Positions 22,716-33,642 of a stretch of DNA of 64,000 bases are shown here, in pieces (position 1 is the first letter of the stretch; each line of letters opens with the position of its first letter). The stretch spans positions 62,001 through 126,000 of the forward strand of contig SEMN01000793.1 in assembly GCA_005408345.1 (NCBI GenBank), in the 5' to 3' direction. A program made the position numbers and the translations under genes. A model generated the notes under the pieces. It saw nothing but the letters and a program-made list of their open reading frames with translations. It made no database searches and was not told the DNA's origin. Origin of the DNA: Macquaria australasica (taxonomy: Eukaryota > Chordata > Actinopteri > Centrarchiformes > Percichthyidae).

Positions 22716-23878
22716 ACAATTCAGAAAGTACAAACCAAATACTGTGATCCTGTCATATATCCTGTTATTTGTCCTTTATGTCTATATACTGTATTTATTC
22801 TATATTTATCTGTTTATCTTCTCTGTATATTTCCCTCCATCCTGACTCTGTGACGCTCGGAGGCTTAAATAACGTCCACTCTGTGCTGATGTAACACGCT
22901 GCCAGTTATTGATGACTGAAGCCGTGTCCAGTTATGAAGCACAGGCCAACATGGACTTTATGTTACTGTTTCATCTCTGCCCTCCGTGTGTTACCAAGAG
23001 ATCAGGCAAATAAAACAGCAAATCATGTTCAGTCCTGGTTGCCTTTTTCCCCCAAGAGGTTGTTTTCTATTGAGACTGAATGACATCTATGACTTCTTTA
23101 TTTCTTCTTTTTGGGTTCAGAGTTTTTCCTCAGCAGAGATCAGAAGCAGAGAAAACTGCAGTTCTTTTCCTCTTTTGTTTGTGAGAAAATGACCTTGAAG
23201 TTTCAGCAGGTTCCTCCTCCTCCTCCACAGTATAAATTACTTTTATGTAACTGCAGGTCTGAGCTGCGTTCAGTGTACTTCACTGTGTACTTCAGCGTGT
23301 ACTCCAGCTAGTTTTCTGCGGCCCAGAGTTGGACACAATACCCTCTCTGTTGTGAAGGGTAATTATTTGGAAAATGGCTGGTGACCACACCTCAGCCTCC
23401 TCTGACAGCCCCATTAAATTTGACGTGGGTGTGCTGAGCGCAGGAATAATGATCACAGTGAGACCTCACTCCGAACCGTCCACGTGTTACCGTCATTAAC
23501 ATGCCACTGACTTCTCGTCCGATGATCCTGACCATCCCGCAGGAGAGAGGCGGTCTGACTCTTCATCTTTTATTACAGATGCTCTAACTGAACAGAGTCT
23601 GAGGGAAACTGAGATTTATGTCAGCGGTGGAGGCGCTGTGTGTTTTGGACCGCAGGGTTATTTTCTAAACATGGCGGGTGCATGTTGGTCAGGCAGAGGT
23701 GAACAGCAGGCTTTTGTGGCCGGCCGCGGGGCTAAGTGTGTTTAGACTTGTGGTTTTAAAAAAAAGGGGACTGGAGCTTAAATGAGATGCTGAAACAGAG
23801 CGAACAATACGAGCTGAGCAACTTCCTCTTTACTCGCACAGTTTCACCAAAATACTGTCATCTTCAGGCTTCAGTTAG
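22716..23878. other. No recognisable gene
   Basis: 22740-22830 (ATATACTGTATTTATTCTAT) resembles LINE 3' untranslated sequence but is too generic to call. 23330-23480 looks like compositionally balanced unique sequence. Confidence 0.3.
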
Positions 23879-23975
23879 AGGTACTTGTACTTTACTTGAG
23901 TACTTTATTCGTGGGAGACTTTCTGCTTTTCCTCTGCAACATTTCAGAGATTCAAATACACTTTTTACTCCTCTA
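23879..23975 (+). repeat. Family A (hAT-like MITE) fragment
   Basis: AGGTACTTGTACTTTACTTG then AGTACTTTATTCGTG and CACTTTTTACTCCTCTATG, degraded and ending abruptly. Confidence 0.65.
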
Positions 23976-24009
23976 TGTTTGTATATGTATATTTTCTGAG
24001 GGGCGTGCT

Positions 24010-24500
24010 GCATGGTAAATGGACTTCATTTATAAAGCATTTTTCAACCTTTGATGGTGATGGAGCTGCACCACCCGCTTCTAATGTCATCACTGGATTG
24101 GATGGGCATCATAAATGGTTATCAGCCTCATATATACGGGTTAGAAGAAGCCTGCTGCACCTATCATCTCAGCTTATCTGTTCACAGGGTCGATCTCTCA
24201 GGTCAGGTCACCTCAGGTTCAGGCAACAAAACTTCTTGGTCAGGTTTAAGAAAAGATCGTGTTTGGGTTCAAATAAGAAAGCAAGTCACGTGACGTAACG
24301 CAGACCTTCTGCACGTGTAGCGGGTGTAGCAGGCCTCTTCTGCTGATCACCACTGATGACGCCCATCCAATCGACTGATAACATTCGATCCTGCTGGCCT
24401 CCATCGGGAGCAGCTCAGGGTTCAGTGTCCTGCCCGAGGACACCTCAACATGTGGACAGGAGGAGCCGGGGATTGAACCGCCAACCCTGGGATTAAGCCT
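24010..24500 (+). repeat. Interspersed repeat interrupted by a MITE
   Basis: The left block GGTAAATGGACTTCATTTAT then AAAGCATTTTTCAACC (24014-24050) and the right block GTTCAGTGTCCTGCCCGAGG then ACACCTCAACATGTGGACAG and GAGCCGGGGATTGAACC (24420-24477) are the two ends of one common teleost repeat. The middle is replaced by the inverted-repeat element at 24096-24372. Confidence 0.65.
24096..24372. mobile_element. 277-bp nested MITE with ~60-bp inverted termini
   Basis: The left terminus GATTGGATGGGCATCAT and the right terminus read in reverse, GATTGGATGGGCGTCAT, continue to match through ATCAGC and GCCTGCT.CACC over about 60 bases with small gaps. The core (24205-24260) has CAACAAAACTTCTTGGTCAG then GTTTAAGAAAAGATCGTGTT, which also occurs in the MITE at 49974-50367. 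Confidence 0.65.
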
Positions 24501-24947
24501 GACGGGCAAAACACAGAGCAAAACAAGTCTCCTCTCTCTCTTCTGGACTGTGGTCAGAGGACACTGTTCAGAGAGACTCAAACGCTCTTTCAGTCCTGCA
24601 GGGTTCAGATCCAGAAGGTGGATTTAAACTGACATGTTTCAAACACACAAACAACAAACCAAACTTCACCCAGAGACCTGAGACAAATTGAAACCACATC
24701 ATCATCACTGTTCAGACATGCAACACAGTCTGACTGCCGTGATGAAGATGAAGATGATGATGTGTGGAGCTGTTAGCGGAGCAGGAAGCTAACAGAAACA
24801 CAGTAACAGCAGGAGGAAGCAGCGGCTGGCATTACTCCAGCAGTCTGAAACCTCGAGATAAAAACTGCTGATAAAAGTTTAAAACACAACTTGTTACTGA
24901 CTCTTATTTTGGTAGTTTTGTCTGTAGTTCCTGTCAGTTATATTAAC
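24501..24947. other. No recognisable gene or repeat
   Basis: A GATGAAGATGAAGATGATGATG patch lies near 24740-24762; otherwise unique-looking. Confidence 0.3.
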
Positions 24948-25295
24948 CAGCGGTGGAAGAAGCATTCAGATCATTTCCTGAAGTCAAATACTCATCATGC
25001 AGAGTGGCTGCTGTTAGTGTTTCACTATGATATTACTGATGTATTAATATGTAAACGGTACTTTAATGTTGTTATTAGTCAAAGTGGAGCTAATTTAACT
25101 ACTTCATGTACTTTTGGTACTTTAATCTGTAACAATCATATTTTATAAACTGATCACATGATTTCTTTGTTAATCTGTAAAGTAAATGTAGTGCAGGAAA
25201 ATATTTCCCTCTGAGATGTAGTGGAGTAGAAGTAGAAAGTAAAGTACAAGTACCTCAAATTTGTACTTACAGCACTTGAGTAAATGTACACCACA
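24948..25295 (-). mobile_element. Family A (hAT-like MITE) copy
   Basis: CCAGCGGTGGAAGAAGCATT opens the reversed 3' end. GAAAATATTTCCCTCTGAGA, TGTAGTGGAGTAGAAGTAG and CTTGAGTAAATGTACA show the reversed 5' part. The last dozen terminal bases are lost. About 348 bp. Confidence 0.75.
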
Positions 25296-25426
25296 GGTAT
25301 TAATATTTGTGTTATAATCGCATCTCTTCTCTCTCGCTGCATTCTGGGAATTCCTGGCGTGTTTGGAGCCTTTTTGTCCCTCCTCAGACTCCGTCGGTGT
25401 TCCTGTATCCCGCCTCAGGGGGAGCA

Positions 25427-25429
<3 letters not shown>

Positions 25430-25468
<39 letters not shown>
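25430..25468 (+). repeat. (CA)n microsatellite
   Basis: About 19 uninterrupted CA units. Confidence 0.95.
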
Positions 25469-25470
<2 letters not shown>

Positions 25471-25529
25471 CTGCACACACACCTTCTATTTTTAGGATTT
25501 TTAACCTCCTGAGACGTCGAGCTACAGGG

Positions 25530-25542
25530 CCCCCCCCCCCCC
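25530..25542 (+). repeat. Poly-C run
   Basis: Thirteen consecutive C. Confidence 0.9.
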
Positions 25543-25893
25543 GGCCAGATGTGTTTCCCATCCAGAGTCCAAACAGATGTTTCCACAGCTCGTGTTTTCT
25601 ATTTAAAGAAAAGTGTCTTCACCTCACTCACCTGTTTGTTTAAGCCGCTCAGGATGAAAAAGATCCTTCTGATCGATTTATAATATTTATATCAAACTCT
25701 GATTATCTGAAGTATTATTTATGGATTTAAAAAGATTCATTATGTTGTAGAAGACGAGAGATGAGTGACGTTTAGTTTCAGTAAAATCTGATGGAGACAC
25801 GATTGATTCTTTTTAAAAACTGTTAAAACTTGAGTTTAAAATCGTCAATAAATCATTCAGGATTTATTTTGAGTTCTTTGAGTAAAAAGTTCC
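25543..25893. other. No recognisable gene or repeat
   Basis: Unique-looking AT-rich sequence. Confidence 0.3.
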
Positions 25894-26280
25894 CAGCAGT
25901 GGAAAGTAACTAATTACTCAAGTATTAAACTTAAGTACAGTTTTGAGGTACTTTACCTGAGTATTTCCTACTTTATACTTCTGCTCCACTATATTTATTT
26001 GACAACTTCAGTTTCTAGTTACTTTTCAGATTCAGATTATTAAAACAAAATATAATCAATATATAAAATATGATTAATCTGCCCAGCAGAATATAAAGTT
26101 ATTAAAATAACTCCACCTGCTGCAACATTAAAGTGATGAACACATGAATGCATCAATAATTATAATCCAGTAATATCATATATTATTGTGCATAATGAGT
26201 ACTTTTGGTACTTTAAGTATATTTTGATGCTGATACTTCTTTACTCTTATTGTAGTAAAGGAGTACTTCCTCCACCTCTG
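25894..26280 (+). mobile_element. Family A (hAT-like MITE), complete 387-bp copy
   Basis: Opens CAGCAGTGGAAAGTAACTAA and closes TACTTCCTCCACCTCTG, giving CAG-type termini on both ends. The internal order is complete: TTTTGAGGTACTTTACCTGA, TTATACTTCTGCTCCACTAT, CTGCCCAGCAGAATATAAAG, ACTCCACCTGCTGCAACATT, CATAATGAGTACTTTTGGTA. The flanking 8-mers (AAAGTTCC and CAGTATAT) do not match, so no target duplication is visible. This is the best reference copy in the window. Confidence 0.85.
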
Positions 26281-26796
26281 CAGTATATTCATTTACACTA
26301 AACATAACTTTAGTATCATTTATAAAAGCAGCTCAGGTTAAAGGAAACAGACTTGTTTCTCTGGAAGCAGCAGGTGAAACGTTTCCGTCCTCACCTTGTC
26401 AGAGAGGACGGAAATAAAACGAACCTCAGACTTCATAACATTATTGTAGAAGCAGAAGAGTGTGTGCAACACAAAGATCTGTTTAAAGCTTTTGTCACCT
26501 GCGTGTGCTTTGTGTTTCTGCCAGAAGTGACAGAGTCCAGTGTTCAGATATCAGACTGTGTCCTCGGGTCACGTCTGAATCCGTCACCGAGCTCCTGTGC
26601 TGCGTTCAGGACTCTCAGGACGTCAGTCAGACTGCAGCAGAAGGCCAACTGTTGCCAAAAGCAAATGTTAGAGACGTTAACGTGAGACACAATGCAAAGG
26701 TCATTACGTCATCAGAGCAGGAAACTTTCTGCATCTTCTCAAAGCCGCCCGAGGAGACGAGCACATGGACGAGACACCATCACAGGGACCAACATC
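26281..26796. other. No recognisable gene
   Basis: Two overlapping plus-strand frames of 110 and 101 codons (26353-26810) occupy different phases of the same DNA and show no domain, so neither is called. Confidence 0.35.
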
Positions 26797-27195
26797 AGAT
26801 ACTTTACTGAAGTACAAGTATGTGAGTATGAGCAGTAAAAGTACTCATGTTGTTCCTGTTCTATCTGCTGTTTGTTCCTGCTGAATTAATGTGTTTGTTG
26901 TATTTTCCTGCTGTAGATGTTTCAGGTTGGAGCTCATTTGAACTCCTTTATATCCTGTTGGCTAGTTTCATCTGCAGCAATGCATCATGGTCTATAAGAT
27001 CATCATGTGTCATATGTATATCTCTGAAAAGTTGAACTTTTCATGAGTTCAGAAAAACAGAACTGTTTTCAGCTCTGTGATGATGCATTTTCCAGTTTAC
27101 AAAGTTGCATAAAATGTAAATACTGAAGTTAAAGCACAAGTACCTTGAATTTGTACTTAAGTACAGTACTTGAGTAAATGTACTTGGTTACAATC
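26797..27195 (-). repeat. Family A (hAT-like MITE), diverged copy or two ends
   Basis: 26797-26850 (TACTTTACTGAAGTACAAGT) and 27115-27195 (TTGTACTTAAGTACAGTACT, then TGAGTAAATGTACTTGG) are reversed family A pieces. The 270 bp between them does not align well. Confidence 0.5.
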
Positions 27196-27309
27196 AGATT
27201 TTCTGTCTTCTTCTTTTCAGATTTGTAAATCACTGGAATCATCATATCTTGAATGTTTATAGAAATGTTTCCTGCAGATTTGACAAAAAAAGAAAAGTCA
27301 TTAAAATGA

Positions 27310-27450
27310 TCTCCGAGTGGAGTGATGCTCATACTTTTCTGCTTTTACTGTAGTAAGATTGTTAATGCAGGACTTTTACTTTTAACAGAGTATTTCTGCA
27401 CTGTGGAAATACTTTTACTTAAGTAAATGATCTGAGTACTTCTTCCACCG

Positions 27451-27452
<2 letters not shown>
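27310..27452 (+). repeat. Family A (hAT-like MITE) 3' end
   Basis: CTTTTACTGTAGTAAGATTG, AATGCAGGACTTTTACTTTT and TCTGAGTACTTCTTCCACCG are the 3' terminal blocks. The terminal CTG runs directly into a GT microsatellite. Confidence 0.75.

Positions 27453-27499
<47 letters not shown>
27452..27499 (+). repeat. (TG)n microsatellite abutting a family A terminus
   Basis: About 24 uninterrupted TG units starting at the last bases of the family A 3' end. Confidence 0.95.
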
Positions 27500-27501
<2 letters not shown>

Positions 27502-27569
27502 TCTTCTGGGTGGCATAATAAACACTGACCCACCTTCCAGCTTTGAAGAGTCTGTTTTTGACCTTAAAT

Positions 27570-27584
27570 GGGGGGGGGGGGGGG
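27570..27584 (+). repeat. Poly-G run
   Basis: About fifteen consecutive G. Confidence 0.9.
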
Positions 27585-27774
27585 CAGGTAGCCCACAGAC
27601 CTGCAGGACGGATCCACATTTAGATTTACAATCTCTGGCCTTTGTTTGGACTCTCACTTCCTGATGTGTCTTTTCCAAATAAATGGATTCTCTGGACGCC
27701 TGAACACACCGGAAAATTCTTCAGACGGAGACGTTTGGAGCTTTTGTTTGTCTGTTTTTAGCAGATGTGGAAGG

Positions 27775-27910
27775 AGATGGAGATACTGCTCAGTGTTGTG
27801 GTACTACAGGGGGAAATACTCCTCTACAAGTACAAATACTGCAGTCTTTAAGTTAAGGTATTAGCAGGTAAATGTACTCAAGTACCCAAAGTTAAAGTAC
27901 TGATAATTAT
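27775..27910 (-). repeat. Family A (hAT-like MITE), degraded
   Basis: GTAAATGTACTCAAGTACCC, AAGTTAAAGTACTG and CTACAAGTACAAATACTGCA retain family A vocabulary, but the order is partly lost. Confidence 0.4.
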
Positions 27911-27920
27911 ACAGTATCTA

Positions 27921-27978
27921 AGGAAGGGAGTGAGGGAAGGAGGAAGGAAGGGAGGAAGGTAAGGAGGGAGGAAGGAAA
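27921..27978 (+). repeat. (GGAA)n/(GGGA)n purine tract
   Basis: Almost pure purine with GGAAGGGA units. Confidence 0.85.
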
Positions 27979-28770
27979 TTAAAAAGGAATGAAGGACAGG
28001 TAGAAGTTCAAAAGGAAGCAAAGGGAGTAAATGTTGAGCAGCTCCTCTGGTTGAGTTTCTGATGTCGTCAATAAGTTCAACATTAACTCTGGCTTCATTC
28101 ATCAGCTGCAGAACTGTAAACTTTCCCTTTTCTCAGTGTTTCTGTGCCAACGTGTAAAACAGTGAGACGTAAACCAAAAACCCTTTCAGACGTTCACTGA
28201 AACAAACACCAGAGTCCAGAGACGTGAGCTGGTGGAAACGTGGAGAGAGTCTGTCTGAACAGACGCGTTGGCGTTAACGCTGGAAGAACCGGAGCCGTTA
28301 GCATCTGGATAAAAAAGATAAAACATCCTGAAATGAAGAAAAGTGGAGGATTTCTCTTTATTCCCCTGTTAAAAACTACACAGACAGTAGGACAAAACGC
28401 TGGTGTTGACCTAACAAGTAGCCTGACAGCACAATGCAAAGTAAAATCATGGTTTAGGATCAGATACAAAAATAGAATAAAGCATCAGTTCAGTCCCTGT
28501 CACAGTGAAGCTTTGGTTCTAGTCTCGGTGACGTCGTGACAACTGGAGAGCTAACTGCTAACACGCTAACCAGACAGGACACGCTAGCTCTTCTACTATT
28601 TTCTATTTTCTCCTCACAGGACCTCCTTTATCCCCCCCGCAGACACTTTGTTCATCATTTCATTCAATAAGGAGTGTTAGCTCTCTGAGCTAGCTGGCTT
28701 GCTAACAGTCAGTTATCATGCTTGTTAGCGCGGTCGCTAACAGGACAATAAGTTGACTTTATTGAACAGC
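27979..28770. other. No recognisable gene
   Basis: 28545-28745 is rich in GCTAAC/GTTAGC words and could be an eroded family B or C relative. Frames of 91-99 codons on opposite strands overlap and show no domain. Confidence 0.3.
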
Positions 28771-29626
28771 CGTCCTCCTGTCCTCTGTCCTTCTGTCCTC
28801 CTGTCCTCTGTCCCCTGTCCTCCTGTCCTCTGTCCCCCTGTCCTCTGTCCCCCTGTCCTTCTGTCCTCCTGTCCTCTGTCCTTCTGTCCTCCTGTCCTCT
28901 GTCCCCTGTCCTCCTGTCCTCTGTCCCCCTGTCCTCTGTCCCCCTGTCCTTCTGTCCTCCTGTCCTCTGTCCCCTGTCCTTCTGTCCTCTGTCCTCTTGT
29001 CCTCCTGTCCCCTGTCCTCTGTCCTCTGTTCTCCTGTCCTCTTGTCCTCCTGTCCCCTGTCCTCCTGTCCTCTTGTCCCCTGTTCTCCTGTCCTCTTGTC
29101 CCCTGTCCTCCTGTCCCCTGTCCTCCTGTCCTCTTGTCCCCTGTCCTCTGTTCTCCTGTCCTCTTGTCCCCTGTCCTCCTGTCCCCTGTCCTCCTGTCCT
29201 CCTTTCCTCTTGTCCCCTGTCCTCTGTCCTCCTGTCCCCCTGTCCTCTGTCCTCCTGTCCTCTTGTCCCCTGTCCTCCTGTCCTCTGTCCCCCTGTCCTT
29301 CTGTCCTTCTGTCCTCTTGTCCCCTGTCCTCCTGTCCTCTGTCCCCCTGTCCTCCTGTCCTCTTGTCCTCCTGTCCTCTTGTCCTCCTGTCCTCTTGTCC
29401 CCTGTCCTCCTGTCCTCTGTCCCCCTGTCCTTCTGTCCTCCTGTCCTCTTGTCCCCTGTCCTCCTGTCCTCTGTCCCCCTGTCCTCTTGTCCTCTGGTCC
29501 TCCTGTCCTCTGTCCTCCTGTCCTCTGTCCCCTGTCCTCCTGTCCTCTTGTCCCCTGTCCTCCTGTCCTCCTGTCCTCTTGTCCTCCTGTCCTCTTGTCC
29601 TCCCTGTCCTCCTCCTGTCCCTCCTG
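28771..29626 (+). repeat. C/T-rich minisatellite of 7-8 bp TGTCCYYN modules
   Basis: About 855 bp built from TGTCCTC (7), TGTCCTCC, TGTCCTTC, TGTCCTCT (8) and TGTCCCC/TGTCCCCC modules. A 12-module higher-order unit of 91 bp occurs twice in tandem (28786-28876 and 28877-28967) with apparently no difference; downstream order is more varied. No frame on either strand can contain a stop codon inside the array, so the 384-, 256- and 186-codon frames here are artefacts. The minus strand is rich in GG, GGG and GGGG runs. Confidence 0.95.
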
Positions 29627-30540
29627 CCAGTGAATCAGTGCTGCGTCTTCAAAGGTTGGTGCACAGCTTGTATTTTCTCCTCCGTGTTATCTTCATTTTA
29701 CCTTTTGCAGGCTGCGTCTCATGTTCCGTCTCCAAGAGCAACCTCGCACCAGCCTCAGCCCGTTTGATTCATCAGAAATGTGTAAAAGTTAAAATATTAA
29801 TAAATGGGAGTGGGTGTTTCCTCGGGGCAGTGATATACAGAACTGACATGTTCTTGTTGGTGGAACATGCTGTTGATGAGCTGTCAGGACACAATGATCA
29901 ACAGTGAAATTAATGACTTTGATTTCTATGTTTTTGTTTCTTCGTATGTGTTTGCAGCGTCTGTTCTCACGGCTCTTTCACACAAAGCTGTTATTTAACG
30001 GTCCTGACGGCGGAGTGTGATTCGGTGTTGATGTTCCTCTGGAAAAAAACAAAGCCGCTTCACGGAAAGGCAAACAGGCCGGCAGGAAGGCATTCAAAAA
30101 GATGGGAGTTAGATAACGCTCCACCTGTCTGAGGACAAATCTCCTCAGGACAGACAGCAAAGTTCTTCAGTAATTGTTTTTCTGATTTCTCTGCAGCTGC
30201 TCGTGAAATCTCGTGGACGTTTTAACAGTTGTGACGCGTGGGAACGTTTCAGAGGAAGAAGAAAAGAGGCTTTTTGTCTCTGCTGTAACACAAAGCACAC
30301 GTTTGGCTTCGGACTGAAACACGATTTCATGGGTGCAGATGAACATCTCTGAAATCCTCAGCTCAGTCATGAGGTAATGTTTGACGGACCTGCCCATCGA
30401 TCGGAGTCGCTGCTGACGTCAGCGCTCAGAGACGCTTGGGAAACTTAACAAAACGATCTTTTCAGAGCCACGTGACCATGTGAAGCTGTCATCTTGTTGG
30501 GTGGATGAAAACTTCACAATTCTCACATCTTTCCCACAAG
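29627..30540. other. No recognisable gene
   Basis: The frame from the minisatellite happens to stay open to 29907, but the added 90 codons show no domain. Confidence 0.35.
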
Positions 30541-30660
30541 TCAAGTCAGTTTAATTTATAATGCCCAATATCACAAATCACACATCTGCCTCAAGGGGCT
30601 TCACAATGTGAACAGAGATGAGCTCTTCTAACCCACAGAAAGTCTCTCTAGAAGAGACTG
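30541..30660 (+). repeat. Teleost interspersed repeat, CCCAATATCACAAATCACA type
   Basis: TCAGTTTAATTTATAATGCC then CAATATCACAAATCACAC and CTGCCTCAAGGGGCTTCACA is the hallmark opening of a common fish repeat. It decays after about 120 bp. Confidence 0.6.
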
Positions 30661-31035
30661 AAGAGATTTGCAAACAAAAACCACTGTAACACAGTTAGCG
30701 AGCTTACTAGCACGTTAGCATGTGATGCATGCAAACACAACATGCCAATGTTTAGCTGTGCTGCTGTAAAGATGATACAACTTTTAGCATTTTAGTTAAA
30801 ACATCCGGGGTTGTCAAGTTATTGTTATTACATTAACATGCTAATATTAGTATTGAATTATTTTTATATTTTTGTTTCTTTATTAATTTAATTACTAACA
30901 GGATTTAATTCATAACAAGTAAGAATATCAAATCCTGTTGAATCTGAGCTGAATCAATAAATCACAGCTGAGCTGAATCAGATCTCTGGACACTGCAGAA
31001 GCTGCAGAATGAATTGGTGTTTAAATCAATTCATC
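30661..31035. other. No recognisable gene or repeat
   Basis: Words such as TTAGCATGTGATGCATG near 30715 recall family B but are too short to call. Confidence 0.3.
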
Positions 31036-31095
31036 TATTTTCAAAATAGTTGGTAATTAACTTTTGTTGATCGACTAGTCGACTCATTGGCTGTT
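31036..31095 (+). repeat. Family D terminal fragment
   Basis: TTTTCAAAATAGTTGGTAAT then TAACTTTTGTTGATCGACTA matches the terminal part of family D. Confidence 0.55.
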
Positions 31096-32597
31096 TCTTC
31101 TGTCCTTTTATTTCTTGTTATGAGCAGAGACTCTCAGCCGCTGTTGAAAGCTGCGACTTCAGAGGGTTAAAAACTGCGTTTCCCACCGTCTGTCGCTCCT
31201 CGATGTTTAGAAATAAAAGACAGAGAGAGAGCGAGCTGCTTTGACATGATCCGTGTTATAACACTCGCCCTGTGCTTATCTGTTATGGTTCCCCGCCCTG
31301 CACCGATATATAAGATCAATAAGGGAACGCCCAGTGGGTAAACATTCGGCCTTCAGGGGCCCGAGTGCTCCGTCCTGACCCCTGCACCGTGAAGGTGAGC
31401 CTGTGGTGTTTGGCACCGCCGACGGAAATCAAACCCTTCCATTTATTAGTTCTCAGAGCCGGTGTTGTTGTAAGGATCAGAGATGAAGAAAGACCGACGG
31501 GCCGTGGAAGATGTAAATGCAGCGCTGAGTATTATTTCCACTACTTCAAAGACTACAGGCTGCAGCTGCCACGTTAACATCATTCCCTTCTCATTCTTTT
31601 TAAAATGATTCCCAATATTTTATAGATCGAATGATTCCTACTTTGATGAAGTGAACAATGGCGAGGTTTGACAGATCTCAGTGTGTAAGCAGGTGGACGC
31701 CACGCCTTTGAAAGAAACAACATACCGTTTGTCAAACTGACGTCCTCTTTCAAAACCTGTCTGAATAAAAGGTGCTGATATACTTCCAAACATTTAACCC
31801 CTTACAATCTCTTTAATTTCTCCCCGAGTACTTTTCAAGACCCAGTGACAGCAAATCAAATTTCCCCGTCCCTGTCCATCATATAAAACCACTTTTAACC
31901 GTTAGCTTGTGGGTTGAAGCAGCTAGCAGTGTGACATCATAGGATCATTTATTTAATTAACCCTCATCCTGATCCAACAACGAGGCCATCAGTGATCAGA
32001 TCAAACCTCTGAACAGTTTCATCAAATCCCTGTTGAAATATTCATTGCAGAAGCTAAAGATGTTCAAACTGTTCATACACACACAAACATATATACAGTA
32101 TATATATTGTGTATCGTCTTCATTGAAGCTGTATGATGTCTTCACTGAGCGACATATTAAAACCTAAAACACCATGTTTTTAACGGCTGCAGCGTTCCAT
32201 CCAACAGGTTCTCCAAACTAAATACGTAACTTGTAATTGCTTTTCAAAATGTCCCAAAGAAGCGTTTTCAGTATTATTTATATCGTCCTTTTCGATATAA
32301 AAGACGATATCTCTGGTTCTGCTGCATCGACTTTTATCCTTTTTAAGGATCATGAGTCAGACGATGATGAATCAGTGGAGGACTAATTGCTCACAAGCTG
32401 TTACAACCACAATTTGAAGGCACATATTTAAACTAATCTGACATGTGTTCATTGATTTATGTTCCAAATTAATTCAAACATAATTTTAACAAAAAACATC
32501 TTATTTTGCATTGTATTCTAGACTGGACACACAGATGCAGCATTCAGGAAAGTTCACAATCTGGAGCCTCATTTATTCTTTTAAAAATCAACGTCTG
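31096..32597. other. No recognisable gene or repeat
   Basis: A TATATA patch lies at about 32090-32110. 31255-31345 has balanced, unique-looking sequence of the sort seen in conserved non-coding DNA, but conservation cannot be judged here. Confidence 0.3.
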
Positions 32598-32645
32598 CAT
32601 AATTTCCCCTGAGGGGATCAATAAAGTATTCTGATTCTGATTCTC
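32598..32645 (+). mobile_element. LINE/SINE 3' tail
   Basis: ATTTCCCCTGAGGGGATCAA then TAAAGTATTCTGATTCTGAT is the characteristic 3' end of fish non-LTR retrotransposons and SINEs that share their tails. No upstream body is recognisable, as expected for a 5'-truncated insertion. Confidence 0.75.
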
Positions 32646-33642
32646 CTCACAACAACCTCAGCATCAGACTAAACACTCAGCTGTCAGCCTTCAACATCCT
32701 GATTTGTTAAATCTTTATATAGTACATACTTCAGGGGGACAGCACAGAGCTGGTTTGGTGGTTTAAAGTTCAGATCCAGCTGCGATCATGTCCGGTGTGT
32801 TCAATAAAACATTCAAATCAATGTGCACCAGAAACAGACAGATCAACCTGTGAGCCACAGCTCTGCAGCCTGATGGTCCTGCATGAAATCCACCATGCCA
32901 GGGGGGCTCTGTTGGTATGTAATGGCCTGCAAACCCAGTCTAAATAAACCCGGGTTACCCACAATGCCACTGCAGCGCCTTTTGCTCTCACACCTTTTCA
33001 GTTTGTGATTTCCAAGAATGTTCTTTTCCATCCACCTGAGTATCCCCCCGAGCCGCGTTCAGCTCCGGGGAAGTCTTCAGCGTTCGAAGGGTCACATCTG
33101 CTTCAAAGATGAGACTTTAAAGGACCCTTTCAAACAACACAGAGCTGCTTTCTACTCATTTCACTCAGTGTGAAGGACGGATCAGGGGACTGGACTTCAG
33201 TCATGTAGCAGCAAACACTAAGGGTCCTGTTTTAATCGAGCTTAGCTACTGAAGCTAACCTCCAATCTCTGTTTTCATTCAGCACATGTAGTTTACAGTG
33301 ACAGATTAAAAAAATATTAGTACATTTTAAAACACTGGCTCCTCATTTCTGGTCAAAGACAGGTGATTTTGAGTTGGAGCTTGTTTTAAGATGAGAGTCT
33401 TAAATATATTCACCTGATGGCTACATGAGGCTGAGGAGGCTAACGCTAACAGGCTGATGGAAGTATTTAATGAACAGTGTGAAGCAGCTGCGGACCACAG
33501 ATACTGTAATAGCAATTAATAACATTAATGATGGCTGCATTCCATTTAGGAGAGCCGGTGTTGTGCCTGCTCACTCACTGGGACACCGAATGGAACGGAG
33601 CTACACCTGTGCTGTTCCTGCTTTGACAAGTCAAAATGTCTG
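32646..33642. other. No recognisable gene or repeat
   Basis: Unique-looking sequence leading into the large minisatellite. Confidence 0.3.

Noticed and set aside
24415..24500. GGGGATTGAACCGCC as a possible tRNA T-arm
   Set aside because: No A box, anticodon arm or acceptor stem fits at the right distance, and the block is a landmark of a known type of interspersed fish repeat.
25894..26280. Target-site duplication for the best family A copy
   Set aside because: Flanking octamers do not match, so the hAT-like label rests on the CAG-type termini alone.
28753..29907. 384-codon open frame rich in CPLSSCP repeats
   Set aside because: The TGTCC modules cannot form a stop codon in any frame, so long frames are guaranteed. 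Two further frames are open over the same DNA, and the 90 codons beyond the array show no domain.
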